A stretch of DNA of 64,000 bases from Terasakiispira papahanaumokuakeensis (GCF_001709345.1 NZ_MDTQ01000001.1:2803980-2867979), one strand, 5' to 3'; numbered from the stretch's first letter, positions 1 to 8,855 are shown. Numbers and translations: made by a program. Notes: generated from the sequence alone by a model not told the origin.

Positions 1-453
1 AAAACCACCCACCACCAAGCTGCCTTGAGCCACTGCATAGGTATTACCATCAGCGCCTTTCAAGGGCGTCATCAGCAAGGTTCCACCCCGCAAGCTATCA
101 GCATTACCAATCGATGAAACCGTAATATCAATGGCCTGACCTGGCTTTGAAAAAGGGGGCAACTCAGCACTGACAGTAACGGCTGCGACATTTTCTGAAT
201 CGGGGTTAACACCAGGTGGCAATGTAATCCCGAACTGAGTCATCATGTTGGCAAAGGTCTGATCCGTAAAAGGCGCATCATCTCCGGTACCATTCAAACC
301 CACGACAAGTCCATAACCGATCAGCTGGTTATTACGCACACCTTGAACCGACGTGATATCTTTAAGTCGATCAGCCTGCGCCAAGGGTGCAAATGCAGCG
401 ACCACAAGCGCCACTAAGCAGCATACGCGGGCAGGTATTTTGAACGCTTTCAT
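1..453 (-). CDS. flgI: Flagellar P-ring protein FlgI (partial, N-terminal 151 residues)
   Basis: FlgI forms the periplasmic P ring around the flagellar rod in the peptidoglycan layer. The window edge cuts the gene, so only the N-terminal part is visible. The translation opens with a Sec signal peptide (MKAFKIPAR, then a hydrophobic run ending at ALAQA-like PLAQA) followed by the family's hallmark [20 protein letters not shown] and GLNGTGDD, then a [11 protein letters not shown] stretch. It follows flgH on the same strand, 60 bases downstream, as the last visible gene of the flgFGHI set. An in-frame ATG 48 bases further upstream (499-501) is also possible and has a GAGGGG-like ribosome site; I chose the start that places the signal peptide at the N-terminus. 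The family assignment is firm, the start less so. Confidence 0.93.
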   Translation of the reverse strand, partial: MKAFKIPARVCCLVALVVAAFAPLAQADRLKDITSVQGVRNNQLIGYGLVVGLNGTGDDAPFTDQTFANMMTQFGITLPPGVNPDSENVAAVTVSAELPPFSKPGQAIDITVSSIGNADSLRGGTLLMTPLKGADGNTYAVAQGSLVVGGF

Positions 454-513
454 TAAGCTCAATGACTCCACCTTATTGCCTTTCGTCTTTTCAATGACCA
501 TTCTGATCACCCC

Positions 514-1182
514 TCAGAAAGGCCACCAGCCGCTATTGAAGAAGCGTGTTAGCCAACCTTGCTTGTTGGAATCAGCCAAATCACCCGTGCCGCTGTAAGT
601 CAAGCGAGCATCGGCTAGGTGCCTTGAAGCCACCGTATTATTCGGCTGAATATCATCCGGCCGCACAATGCCAGAGACACGAATAAACTCTGAACCCTGG
701 TTCAAATTAAGCCACTTTTCACCCCGGACCTGTAAATTCCCGTTCGGCAATACTTGATGTACTGTGACCGTAATCTGACCCGTCAAGCTATTACTTTGGT
801 CAGCACTACTATCACCTTTAAAGTCACTGGAACCATCAAAGCTAGTCCCCAAGTTCATACGTGTTCGCCCAAAAACAGTCGGCGTAGGTAAATCAATATT
901 TGATTCACGCTTGATGTCCGTTTTGGCCGACTTGGTCGAACTTGTTTGCTCTTGAAGCACAATCGTGATCACGTCACCCACACGGTATGCTTTGCGATCA
1001 CCAAATAGCTGTTGGCTATACTGCTGCTGGTAAAGTGACCCATCTGCCGGAGGAGGTGGTTCCATGCTGCTAGGCTGAACCGGCGCATAGTATGGATCAC
1101 CAGCTTCAACGACAGGCTCTGAGCCGACACAGGCCGTCAACCCAAAAACAGAACAGATCAGACTTAACTTTAACCAGCGCAT
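514..1182 (-). CDS. flgH: Flagellar L-ring lipoprotein FlgH
   Basis: FlgH builds the L ring in the outer membrane, the bushing for the rod. The protein of 222 residues starts with a lipoprotein signal peptide; the lipobox Leu-Thr-Ala-Cys ends at Cys18, so the mature protein is lipid-anchored. Family motifs follow: a SLYQQQYSQQLFGDRKAYRVGD-like region, VITIVLQE, GQITVTVHQVLPNGNL and VSGIVRPDDI. The reading frame extends 22 codons further upstream to 1248, but the start at 1182 gives the signal peptide directly at the N-terminus and has an AGAGG site eight bases before it. It lies between flgG and flgI, in the usual order for the distal rod and ring genes. Confidence 0.96.
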   Translation of the reverse strand: MRWLKLSLICSVFGLTACVGSEPVVEAGDPYYAPVQPSSMEPPPPADGSLYQQQYSQQLFGDRKAYRVGDVITIVLQEQTSSTKSAKTDIKRESNIDLPTPTVFGRTRMNLGTSFDGSSDFKGDSSADQSNSLTGQITVTVHQVLPNGNLQVRGEKWLNLNQGSEFIRVSGIVRPDDIQPNNTVASRHLADARLTYSGTGDLADSNKQGWLTRFFNSGWWPF

Positions 1183-1247
1183 GGTGTGACCTCTATATCC
1201 AGCTATCCGAAACTCAGACCTATTGTAACGGATAGCCCAACCTCTCA

Positions 1248-2036
1248 TTAGAGGGTTTGTGTCAGGTTGCGTAGCATTTCATCAGCAGTAGAGACGACCT
1301 TAGTATTCATCTCATAGGCTCGTTGGGTCGTGATCATATCCACCATTTCTTCAACCGCACTCACATTAGACTGCTCCAGAGCCCCTTGAGTCACTGCGCC
1401 AAAGCCATCTTCCCCACCGACACCGACATTGGGAGCACCCGAGCCCGCGGTCTCTTTAAAGATATTGTTACCCATTGCCATCAGGCCTGCTGGATTAATG
1501 AAATCCACCACGTCAATTTGACCGATTTGCTGAGGATTGGCGGTATCCCCATCAGTGATCACCTCAACAGTACCATCTTGACCGATAGTGAGGTCTGTTG
1601 TGTTATCGGGCACCACGATTTCTGGATCAAGAGGCAATCCATTAGTATTGACAACACGGCCTTCCGAGTCCAAATGAAATTGACCATTTCGGGTATAAGC
1701 CACATCACCATCGGGTGTAGCTAAACGGAAGAAACCACGACCATTAATCATGATATCCAGCGTCTGACTGGTCGTATTCACATTCCCTTCAGTGAACTGC
1801 TTTTGCGTACCGGCAACACGGACACCAGTACCTAGCTGTAAGCCTGACGGAATCTGTGCATTATCCCCATTTTCAGTACCGGGCATTCTTTTGATCTGGT
1901 AGAGCAGGTCTTCAAAAACGGCACGCTCACGTTTAAAGCCCACCGTGTTCACGTTGGCCAAGTTATTCGAAATGGTGGACAGTTTAGTGTCCATCGCATT
2001 CAAACCCGTTTTACCTACCCATAATGCCGGATGCAT
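1248..2036 (-). CDS. flgG: Flagellar distal rod protein FlgG
   Basis: FlgG forms the distal part of the rod, the drive shaft through the P and L rings. The 262-residue protein begins MHPALWVGKTGLNAMDTKL and carries the flagellar rod/hook N-terminal motif LSTISNNLANVNTVGFK, a central DIMINGRGFFRL segment, and the C-terminal coil EEMVDMITTQRAYEMN typical of axial proteins. The first in-frame start codon is a TTG at 2042, but AAGGAG sits six bases before the ATG at 2036, so I use that ATG. No signal peptide is present, as expected for a substrate of the flagellar type III export apparatus. The gene lies 52 bases after flgF and its stop is 66 bases before the flgH start. Confidence 0.97.
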   Translation of the reverse strand: MHPALWVGKTGLNAMDTKLSTISNNLANVNTVGFKRERAVFEDLLYQIKRMPGTENGDNAQIPSGLQLGTGVRVAGTQKQFTEGNVNTTSQTLDIMINGRGFFRLATPDGDVAYTRNGQFHLDSEGRVVNTNGLPLDPEIVVPDNTTDLTIGQDGTVEVITDGDTANPQQIGQIDVVDFINPAGLMAMGNNIFKETAGSGAPNVGVGGEDGFGAVTQGALEQSNVSAVEEMVDMITTQRAYEMNTKVVSTADEMLRNLTQTL

Positions 2037-2088
2037 GAGCAACTCCTTGAAATTATTGGTTTACCAGAGATCAATATCAATCGAGCGT

Positions 2089-2838
2089 CTAGCTCATACG
2101 TAAAACGCTGTTCATTGAAGAGCCATTTTCATCAACGGTCTTCATCATTTTCACATTCATTTCATATTGGCGTGACAAAGCAATCATATGCGTCAGCTCA
2201 TTGACGGCATTGACATTACTGGTCTCAATCATGCCTGAAGCCACACGCACAGTTGGATCTTCATCCAACTGTGCCTGGCCATTACGGGGGCGCATCAAAC
2301 CATCAAGGCCCTTGTCCATCGCCACGTCTTCTGCTGCGGGGTTCACAAGTTTTAGCTGGTCAACACCCATCGCCATCGGCTGGCCACCGCCATTGGAGAT
2401 AATCGAAATAGTGCCATCTTCGCCAATGCTGACACGTGAGGCAGGCGGTAGCACGATCGGCCCGCCACTGCCGATCACCGGCAAGCCATTGCCGGTTCTC
2501 ATAACGCCATTAGCATCGAGGGAAAGATCACCACGACGCGTATAGGCTTCGGAACCATCCGGGGCTTGCACCGCCAGCCAGCCATCACCGTTAATGGCGA
2601 CATCTAAGGGGTTACCGGTTTGATTATACTGGCCACTGGCAACATCGGTCGCTGGACGTTCAGTCAATGCATAAGCGCGCGTCGGATAGCTTTGACCAAA
2701 TACCGGCATGGCTCGCGCTTGCTCTAAGTCAGCCTTGAAGCCTGTGGTATTCACATTGGCCAAGTTATTGGCCCTTGCTTGTTGAGCCAGCATATTGTGC
2801 TTGGCTCCAGTCATTGCGATAAAAAGCGCCTTATCCAT
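2089..2838 (-). CDS. flgF: Flagellar proximal rod protein FlgF
   Basis: FlgF is a proximal rod component exported by the flagellar type III system. The 249-residue protein starts MDKALFIAMTGAKHNM and shows the axial-protein motif QQARANNLANVNTTGFKAD, the central DVAINGDGWLAVQ segment and a C-terminal coil (NELTHMIALSRQYEMNVK). It is the first gene after the terminator that follows flgE. A match to a sigma-54 promoter lies 32 to 47 bases before the start, so it probably begins its own transcript flgF-flgG-flgH-flgI, the division also known from Pseudomonas. An AGGAG site precedes the ATG. Confidence 0.96.
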   Translation of the reverse strand: MDKALFIAMTGAKHNMLAQQARANNLANVNTTGFKADLEQARAMPVFGQSYPTRAYALTERPATDVASGQYNQTGNPLDVAINGDGWLAVQAPDGSEAYTRRGDLSLDANGVMRTGNGLPVIGSGGPIVLPPASRVSIGEDGTISIISNGGGQPMAMGVDQLKLVNPAAEDVAMDKGLDGLMRPRNGQAQLDEDPTVRVASGMIETSNVNAVNELTHMIALSRQYEMNVKMMKTVDENGSSMNSVLRMS

Positions 2839-2869
2839 ACTTATCTCCTATAGATTGCTTTTAACTAAA

Positions 2870-2885
2870 GCAAAATATATGCCAA
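2870..2885 (-). promoter_or_regulatory. Sigma-54 promoter for flgF operon
   Basis: Read on the minus strand the bases are TTGGCATATATTTTGC: a TGGCA element and a TTGC element with ten bases between the invariant GG and GC, the exact -24/-12 spacing of RpoN promoters. It lies between the flgE terminator and flgF, 32 bases before the start codon. RpoN control of rod and hook genes is established for Pseudomonas and Vibrio; its use here is inferred from the match and its position. Confidence 0.72.
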
Positions 2886-2898
2886 CACTTCAAGCTAT

Positions 2899-2931
2899 AA
2901 AAAAACCGCTAGCCTCTGGGTGCTAGCGGTT
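2899..2931 (-). terminator. Intrinsic terminator after flgE
   Basis: On the minus strand AACCGCTAGC pairs perfectly with GCTAGCGGTT around an eight-base loop, and the stem is followed by seven T. It sits 21 bases after the flgE stop codon and just ahead of the flgF promoter, so it separates flgBCDE from flgFGHI or lowers read-through. Confidence 0.85.
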
Positions 2932-2951
2932 CCAAACCCTGACACGAACGT

Positions 2952-4295
2952 TTATCGAATATTAATAATCGTCTGTGTCAACGCATCCTGAGTTTGTATG
3001 GTTTTAGCATTAGCTTGATAGTTGCGCTGAGCCACGATCATTTTAACCAGCTCTTCCGACAAGTCGACATTGGAATCTTCCAGGGAGCCCCCATCAACCG
3101 CCCCAGTGACGCCTGTACCCGCGGTATTAACGGTTGGAATGCCTGAATCAGTTGTCTCAGCCCAAGCGGTTGAACCTACAGGCTTTAACCCGCCCGGGTT
3201 ACGGAAGTTCGCTATAGGCACTTGACCCACTGCTTTTTGCTGTCCATTCGTATACCGAGCGTAAATCGTACCATCTTGATCAACATTAAGACCCGACATC
3301 TTACCGGTGGTATAGCCATCCTGAGTTAAAGAACTGACCTCAAAGTTATCACCATATTGCGTTGAGCCCGTAAACGCCACAGCAACCGTATTATCTCCGT
3401 TCTGGCCAAACTCAGTACTTGTGCCGTCAACAGAGCTTAAATCCAAACTAAAGCTCTGAGTCGGGTCACCCGCAGCAGCCGGGGGGTTAATACCGGCAAA
3501 AGTCCCAGTATTAGAGTAACCAATCGTCGCATTCGCAGCGGGTGGATTTACCGTGGGATCACTATATGCAGCACCATCCCAGAACAAGGTCTCTCCCTGG
3601 GTGTTGGTAATAGAGGTATAAACTTCCCAATCGGTTTCACCAACGGCCGCTGCAGGCGTTGATGTGGAGTCCGCGACCTTCTTGTAATACACCCGTAACG
3701 TATGCTCATTCCCCAAGCTATCAAAAGTCTTCACTGCCGTGGAATGATTGTAAGTGGTTGCATCATCTGGGTTAAAAGCCGTTGCCGCAGGGATAATATC
3801 CTCACCGCTATCCAGGTTATTCTCCATATCAATGCGGTCAGTTGCTCGCGGCGCAACGTTGGCCTGCTCAATACGAATATCACCCAACGCACCCGTTAAC
3901 ACCTCACCATCTTCAGCTTCATAACCCTGAAGACGAGCGCCAGTGTTATTGACGACATAGCCATCTTTATCAATCAAGAAAATACCATTACGCGTATATT
4001 CCGTAGAGCCGTTATTCTTGGTGATAAAATAGCCATTACCATTGATGGCTAGATCCAATGAATTATCAGTGGAATTAATATTGCCCTGATTGTGCATTTG
4101 CGCAACACGCTCAACCAACACACCTGAGCCGACTGCATTTTTTCCCGTACCGAGCACGGAGGCTGCGTAAACATCACCAAACTCAGCACGCGATTGCTTA
4201 AACCCTGTCGTACTGGCATTCGCGACGTTGTTACCAATAGTATTAAGATCTATCTGTGCACCACGCAAGCCAGAGAGGCCAACATTAAAAGCCAT
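2952..4295 (-). CDS. flgE: Flagellar hook protein FlgE
   Basis: FlgE polymerises into the hook, the flexible joint between rod and filament. The 447-residue protein starts MAFNVGLSGLRGAQIDL, carries the axial motif NTIGNNVANASTTGFKQSR, the DLAINGNGYF segment, a variable surface-exposed middle region (about residues 160 to 330, with many Thr, Asn and Ala) and the C-terminal coil SEELVKMIVAQRNYQANAK ending in TIINIR. The length fits the family range. It is the fourth gene of flgB-flgC-flgD-flgE and is followed by a clear terminator. An AAGGAG site precedes the ATG. Confidence 0.97.
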   Translation of the reverse strand: MAFNVGLSGLRGAQIDLNTIGNNVANASTTGFKQSRAEFGDVYAASVLGTGKNAVGSGVLVERVAQMHNQGNINSTDNSLDLAINGNGYFITKNNGSTEYTRNGIFLIDKDGYVVNNTGARLQGYEAEDGEVLTGALGDIRIEQANVAPRATDRIDMENNLDSGEDIIPAATAFNPDDATTYNHSTAVKTFDSLGNEHTLRVYYKKVADSTSTPAAAVGETDWEVYTSITNTQGETLFWDGAAYSDPTVNPPAANATIGYSNTGTFAGINPPAAAGDPTQSFSLDLSSVDGTSTEFGQNGDNTVAVAFTGSTQYGDNFEVSSLTQDGYTTGKMSGLNVDQDGTIYARYTNGQQKAVGQVPIANFRNPGGLKPVGSTAWAETTDSGIPTVNTAGTGVTGAVDGGSLEDSNVDLSEELVKMIVAQRNYQANAKTIQTQDALTQTIINIR

Positions 4296-4326
4296 AACAC
4301 CACTCCTTTAAATTCAGAAACCTGCA

Positions 4327-5019
4327 CTACTTAATATTCTTGACCTCAGAAAGCGGTACCTGACCCACCCCCTGAATGTTTAGCATCAACTGACCCGAAC
4401 CACCTGCCGCAACCTGCACGCTATCCACATTTGAGTCCATATACATCGTGGGCACATCTTGATCTTCACCATTTTTCGCGAGATTACGCGGCTTAAACAC
4501 GTAAACACCCGGCGGAAAGTCATTGCCCTCGGTATCTTTACCATCCCATTCAAAAGGCACCTCACCTGCACTCACATTATCCCAAGCAATAGAGCCCAAG
4601 TATTCTCCGGATGAGCTTTCGACATCGACCACTAATGATGGTGTGTCGTAATCAAGGTGAACACTGCCGGATACTTTGCCACCTTCTTTCAAAATCCCCA
4701 CATTAGACTCAACTTCAACCTTGCGACCCACGAGCGAAGAGGCTTGCAAGGCCTGAGCAGACTTGAGGCTGACCGCAAAGTTATCCACGGTACTATTGAG
4801 CTGCTGAATACCTTCCAGAGAACTGAACTGAGCGAGTTGCGCCACATATTGCGTATTATCTTGGGGACTCGTCGGATCCTGGTTTTGCAACTGAGTAATC
4901 AACAATTGCATAAACTGATCCCGCCCCATATCAGTTCTTGAGGCTTTTTCCTTTTCTCTCTGATCCCTAAAGCGATATTCCGCCTGAAGGCTCTCATAGA
5001 AACTGGTTGGTTCAGCCAT
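4327..5019 (-). CDS. flgD: Flagellar hook cap / assembly protein FlgD
   Basis: FlgD forms the scaffold at the tip of the growing hook and is discarded when the hook is complete. The conserved N-terminal segment is clear: DQFMQLLITQLQNQDPTSPQ (residues about 31 to 50 of the chosen start) followed by AQLAQFSSLEGIQQLN. Then come the two beta domains with GEVPFEWDGKDTEGNDFPPG, matching the family's WDGKDxxGN turn. The frame extends four codons upstream to a GTG at 5031; I prefer the ATG at 5019, but neither has a strong ribosome site. It lies between flgC and flgE. Confidence 0.94.
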   Translation of the reverse strand: MAEPTSFYESLQAEYRFRDQREKEKASRTDMGRDQFMQLLITQLQNQDPTSPQDNTQYVAQLAQFSSLEGIQQLNSTVDNFAVSLKSAQALQASSLVGRKVEVESNVGILKEGGKVSGSVHLDYDTPSLVVDVESSSGEYLGSIAWDNVSAGEVPFEWDGKDTEGNDFPPGVYVFKPRNLAKNGEDQDVPTMYMDSNVDSVQVAAGGSGQLMLNIQGVGQVPLSEVKNIK

Positions 5020-5126
5020 GCTCGCTCTCACTCAGCCACATTCAGCGGCAATCCGTTATTACTATTTTAAATATATTGATTATGCGTCAACGTTAACTTC
5101 GCTAAGAACCAAAGCCAAAAAATGCA

Positions 5127-5600
5127 TCAAGCACCCTGTCCCAAAGTCAATGCTCGCTGAACCATTTGCTTCGCTGTGTTCATCACTTCCACATTCGTTT
5201 GGAAGGAGCGGGAGGCCGCAATCATATCGGTCATTTCTTCGACCACATTCACGTTGGGATAGAACACATAGCCGTCTTCATTCGCCGCCGGATTATTCGG
5301 CTCATAACGCATTTTCAATTCAGCATTACTTTCGACAATGCCCAACGTCTGAACCCCTTCACCCGCAACATTCTCAGGGTTCAGACTCGTCACGGGGTTT
5401 TGATAGCCCTGATTATCCGTAATCCCTTGTTTATAACCTTCCAAAATCGGAGCGAAGACAGGCTTACGGGCACGGTACGTCTCATCAATAGAAGAGGAGA
5501 CTGACTGAGCATTCGCCAAGTTAGAAGCGGTTGTATTCAAGCGCAGTGACTGCGCATTCATGCCAGAACCCGCAATATCAAAGACTTTATTTAAAGACAT
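5127..5600 (-). CDS. flgC: Flagellar proximal rod protein FlgC
   Basis: FlgC is a proximal rod subunit. The protein of 157 residues starts MSLNKVFDIAGSGMNAQSLRLNTTASNLANAQ, the N-terminal signature of this family, and ends with the coil EEMTDMIAASRSFQTNVEVMNTAK. The NVNVVEEM segment is also family-typical. At 157 residues it is somewhat longer than enteric FlgC, through a longer middle part. It follows flgB by 81 bases in the same operon. Confidence 0.96.
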   Translation of the reverse strand: MSLNKVFDIAGSGMNAQSLRLNTTASNLANAQSVSSSIDETYRARKPVFAPILEGYKQGITDNQGYQNPVTSLNPENVAGEGVQTLGIVESNAELKMRYEPNNPAANEDGYVFYPNVNVVEEMTDMIAASRSFQTNVEVMNTAKQMVQRALTLGQGA

Positions 5601-5681
5601 GTCATCAACCTATCGATACCATCAGAACGATCTCAGCCCCAAAAACCATAGGGCAACCTTTACGCGATTATTGACGATGCG

Positions 5682-6080
5682 CTATTGCTCTTTCATCGCT
5701 TTGACCAGTCCCTTGAACTTGCTATCGAGAAACGAAAAGCTGGCCTGGAAGTCCAATGAGTTATCGGCATACTTGGCTTGCTCAATATTACTTTCCACTG
5801 TATTGCCATCCACTGCAGGCTGCTGGGGGATGCGATATTTCAAAGCGCTATCGACCACAGCCGCTTCGGCAGGAATATGCCGAGCATTCGTTGTTTCAAG
5901 GCGCATACGATCGACTTTCTCATACTCACCCTTCAGCATGCCTTGGAAGTCCAAATCCCGCGCTTTGAACCCAGGCGTATCACTATTAGCCAAATTATTC
6001 GCCAGAATTTCAGCGCGCTGACTGCGCACACTCAGCGATTGCGGATGAATACCCAGAGCATTTTTGAAGTTGATCGCCAT
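5682..6080 (-). CDS. flgB: Flagellar proximal rod protein FlgB
   Basis: FlgB is the first rod subunit assembled next to the MS ring. The 132-residue protein starts MAINFKNALGIHPQSLSVRSQRAEILANNLANSDTPGFKARDLDF, which holds the axial motif and the SDTPGFKARD stretch typical of FlgB, followed by a VESNIEQ-like segment and a C-terminal helix. The ATG has a GGAG site six bases upstream. It is the first gene of flgBCDE; a near-perfect sigma-54 promoter lies 32 to 47 bases before it. Confidence 0.96.
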   Translation of the reverse strand: MAINFKNALGIHPQSLSVRSQRAEILANNLANSDTPGFKARDLDFQGMLKGEYEKVDRMRLETTNARHIPAEAAVVDSALKYRIPQQPAVDGNTVESNIEQAKYADNSLDFQASFSFLDSKFKGLVKAMKEQ

Positions 6081-6111
6081 TGCTTTCTCCTTAACACTTA
6101 TTCAGAACCTA

Positions 6112-6127
6112 TGCACAACTCGTGCCA
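6112..6127 (-). promoter_or_regulatory. Sigma-54 promoter for flgBCDE
   Basis: On the minus strand the bases TGGCACGAGTTGTGCA match the RpoN consensus: the full TGGCAC element, then GC with exactly ten bases between GG and GC. The site is 32 bases upstream of the flgB start. A- and T-rich DNA lies further upstream, where an enhancer-binding regulator such as FleQ/FlrC could act; no such site was identified. Confidence 0.82.
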
Positions 6128-6372
6128 TTAAAATAAAAACCATAAAAAACAATAAGTTAAAAAACAAACGCTCAACTTTCATATGCTAAAACACCTAAAG
6201 CGGCAAACCGATGCCGCACAAAAACGGCAACATAATGCAACACAGCAGCACCTAAAGCCGAACACACTCATGCATCAAGACACATCAAAACGATGCGGCA
6301 GTAGACTTGCAGCGGATTTTATCGCCCCCATACTGGTTATTCACCCTTTAGTTATTCGCAGGTTAAACGACG

Positions 6373-6729
6373 ATGTCGACATCTTCTATCATGCTCCGCT
6401 TAATCCATTTACTCGAACAACGCATGCGTCAAGCCAATCTATGGCACTGTAGCACCCCGTCACACGACGCGATGCAAAGCACAGAGCCCTTTGCAGTCGA
6501 TACGATGCACCTTGAGCAATGGCTCAAGTTTATCTTTATCCCCCGAATGCGCGCACTGATCGACGGACAACACCCCTTACCCGAACGCTGTGTCATTACG
6601 CCCCACGCCGAACAAATGTGGGCACGCCCCCAAAGCGATGCGGTCATTGAAGTGCTCATGGCCATCGATGCCTTTATTTCTGAAAATCGAATGCCGAGTG
6701 CCAAACTGCTCAAAACCCTGGAGCATTGA
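6373..6729 (+). CDS. YqcC family protein (DUF446)
   Basis: A small cytoplasmic protein of 118 residues that matches the YqcC/DUF446 family: an N-terminal helical segment, then the family signature PFAVDTMHLEQWLKFIFIP with RMRALIDGQHPLP, and a C-terminal helix. The molecular role of YqcC is not established; in enteric bacteria its gene sits beside truC. Here it is read divergently from flgB and is followed by the yjbQ-like gene. The start at 6373 has only a weak AGG site. The region 6128-6372 between flgB's promoter and this gene shows nothing else recognisable. Confidence 0.8.
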   Translation: MSTSSIMLRLIHLLEQRMRQANLWHCSTPSHDAMQSTEPFAVDTMHLEQWLKFIFIPRMRALIDGQHPLPERCVITPHAEQMWARPQSDAVIEVLMAIDAFISENRMPSAKLLKTLEH

Positions 6730-6837
6730 GCCTTAGCGTTTTCATCCCGCAAGCACTTAAAGGCTTACCTCCCCATACTGACACCGTAAGAGCGAACACG
6801 ACACACAAACCTTGAAGCATTCGTAAACGGTATCGCG

Positions 6838-7245
6838 ATGATTAAAACGCTCACAATATCGACTCACGGTCAGGGCCTTTATGAATTCACCCGTGTACTG
6901 GCGCCCTTGATCAAACAGTCACACCGATCTGAAGGACTCTGCTCCTTACTGGTTCAACATACCAGCGCCAGCTTATTGATTCAGGAAAATGCAGATCCAA
7001 GTGCCCGTGATGACTTGGAACAGTGGTTAAATCGGTTAGTCCCCGAGCAAGATTCAGCTTACACCCATACCCATGAGGGGCCTGACGATATGCCCGCTCA
7101 TATCAAAGCGGCATTAACGGCCACAACACTCAGCATTCCTTTTCAGCATAATCGCTTATTGCTAGGCACATGGCAGGGCCTCTATCTTTGGGAGCATCGA
7201 CACCAACCCGCCTCCAGACGAATTGTCGTTCATTTATCGACATAG
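6838..7245 (+). CDS. YjbQ family protein (UPF0047)
   Basis: A 135-residue cytoplasmic protein of the YjbQ/UPF0047 family, a compact beta-rich fold; members have been reported to show weak thiamine phosphate synthase activity, but their main role is uncertain. The signature is clear: LLVQHTSASLLIQENADPSARDDLEQWL in two pieces (QHTSASL and ENADPSARDDL), then THTHEGPDDMPAHIKAAL, and QGLYLWEHR near the end with the conserved metal-binding His residues. It ends 20 bases before the start of the TetR-type gene, which may be co-transcribed. Confidence 0.88.
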   Translation: MIKTLTISTHGQGLYEFTRVLAPLIKQSHRSEGLCSLLVQHTSASLLIQENADPSARDDLEQWLNRLVPEQDSAYTHTHEGPDDMPAHIKAALTATTLSIPFQHNRLLLGTWQGLYLWEHRHQPASRRIVVHLST

Positions 7246-7264
7246 CAATCGAATAGGGACAATC

Positions 7265-7899
7265 ATGCCTGACATCACTCCGCCACAGCCACTAGCTGAT
7301 GACCATCAACCCTCTCAGGAGACATCAACTCCCGACGGCAATACGACTCGAGAACGTCTATTAGCGCGGGCTCAAAAATTGATCCAGCAAGGCGGGACTC
7401 AAGGGTTCAGCTATCAGCAATTAGCCAATGATATAGGCATTAGAAAGGCAAGCGTTTACTACCACTTCCCCAGTAAAGAGGCGTTAATCAATGCTGTTTT
7501 AACTCGCTATATCGACACCTTTAACCACTTTTTAAACCAGCAAGAGGGCATCACTGCAGAGGCGCAGCTACACGCTTACTGCCATTATTTCGTTCAAATA
7601 CTCAGCCAGCATAACCAGCTATGTCCCGTCATCATGCTGACTTTAGAACAGAACTCACTTAACGACTCAACTCTTAGTCTTATGCATGAGTTTCTCAAGC
7701 GGAATGAGCAGTGGCTGACACAAGTTTTTCGGCAGGGTAAGTCCACCCGCCAGCTAATGTTAACGGGCAGCGAAACAGTTCACGCCAAGCAACTTTTGCA
7801 ACGGTACAGGGCAGTATGCTGACCGCCCGAATGAGCGGTCAGCGGGGTGATTTTCAAGCGATTATCGATCAATTATTACGCGGCTATAAAGCGCTTTAA
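7265..7899 (+). pseudogene. TetR family transcription regulator with a one-base frameshift
   Basis: The N-terminal part is a normal TetR DNA-binding domain: TRERLLARAQKLIQQGG, then the recognition helix region QLANDIGIRKASVYYHFPSKEAL. The reading frame from 7265 runs to a stop at 7822 and ends with residues that do not look like a TetR protein. In the next frame the sequence continues with FATVQGSMLTARMSGQ, the usual TetR C-terminal helix, and stops at 7897-7899. Adding one T to the TTTT run at 7794-7797 restores a continuous 211-residue protein. So either a recent single-base deletion inactivated the C-terminal domain or the base was lost in sequencing. The restored stop overlaps the mscS stop on the other strand. 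Confidence 0.82.
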
Positions 7900-8765
7900 T
7901 GGCTCGAAGACTGATCAGCGGGAGAAAACGCCGGCACTTGATCTGAGCGCTCATTAGAATAGTGATGAACATCTCGCTGCGGATAAGGAATCGTCACGCC
8001 TTGTTCATCAAACGCCAGTTTGATGCGCTCCATCATATCCCACTTCAACGGCCAGTAGTTCGCCGTGTCGACCCAAGCGCGCACAGTGAAGTTAACGGAA
8101 CTATCAGCAAATTCAAACACGGCGATTAGGGGTTCTGGGTCGTGGTGAACGCGCTCATCGGCTTCCAACAATGATTTTAAAATAGTACGCACCTGACGAA
8201 TATCATCGTCATAGCTCACACCAATCAGCAAATCGAGTCGGCGAGTCGATTGTGCCGAATAGTTAATAATATTTCCGCCCACCAGGTTGCCGTTGGGCAC
8301 AACAATTTTTTTGTTATCCGGAGTAATCAGAAAAGTATGGAGTAAGGTGATGCGATCGACAGTACCGGCCGTACTGCCGCCTTCAATATAATCACCGCTA
8401 CGAAAAGGCCTTAAAGCGACTAACAAAAAACCTGCGGCCAGATTTTCTAGCGAATTCTTCAGCGCCAAGCCAACAGCCAGACCTACGGCACCCAAGGCGG
8501 CAATCAACGAGGTGGTATCAATCCCAAGCTGACTTAATACGGCAATAATCAAAATCACCAGCATCACGGCATAGGCAATTTGCCCCATGAATCCAGCCGC
8601 GGCATGATCCATACGCCGAGTCATGACTTTGATCATCATGCTACGCAGCCACTTCACTAACACCCAACCGACGATAAGGAGCAATAAAGCTGGCCAAAGT
8701 GCATCAAACACATCCCAAACGCGCTGTGCAAAGGGACCACTTTCTTGCATTAACTTTTCCCACAT
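7896..8765 (-). CDS. mscS: Small-conductance mechanosensitive channel MscS
   Basis: MscS opens under membrane tension and releases solutes during osmotic downshock. The 289-residue protein matches E. coli MscS in length and layout: three transmembrane segments, the pore helix with the Gly/Ala pattern SLIAALGAVGLAVGLALKN, then the cytoplasmic beta domain (GDYIEGGSTAGTVDRITLLHT, VVPNGNLVGGNIINYS) and a C-terminal alpha/beta part. The frame extends six codons upstream, but AAGGAG sits six bases before the ATG at 8765, so translation starts with MWEKLMQES. It is convergent with the TetR-type gene, with overlapping stop codons. Confidence 0.95.
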   Translation of the reverse strand: MWEKLMQESGPFAQRVWDVFDALWPALLLLIVGWVLVKWLRSMMIKVMTRRMDHAAAGFMGQIAYAVMLVILIIAVLSQLGIDTTSLIAALGAVGLAVGLALKNSLENLAAGFLLVALRPFRSGDYIEGGSTAGTVDRITLLHTFLITPDNKKIVVPNGNLVGGNIINYSAQSTRRLDLLIGVSYDDDIRQVRTILKSLLEADERVHHDPEPLIAVFEFADSSVNFTVRAWVDTANYWPLKWDMMERIKLAFDEQGVTIPYPQRDVHHYSNERSDQVPAFSPADQSSSH

Positions 8766-8855
8766 GAAGATCTCCTTAGCCATAAGTCATGATCATCCGG
8801 CGAGCATAGCACAGCTCACATTCAACGCACTTGCGAACCGCACTCCAATCAATGA

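Noticed and set aside
5018-5422. 134-codon plus-strand frame antisense to flgC
   Set aside because: It mirrors flgC, which has clear family motifs; the antisense product shows none.
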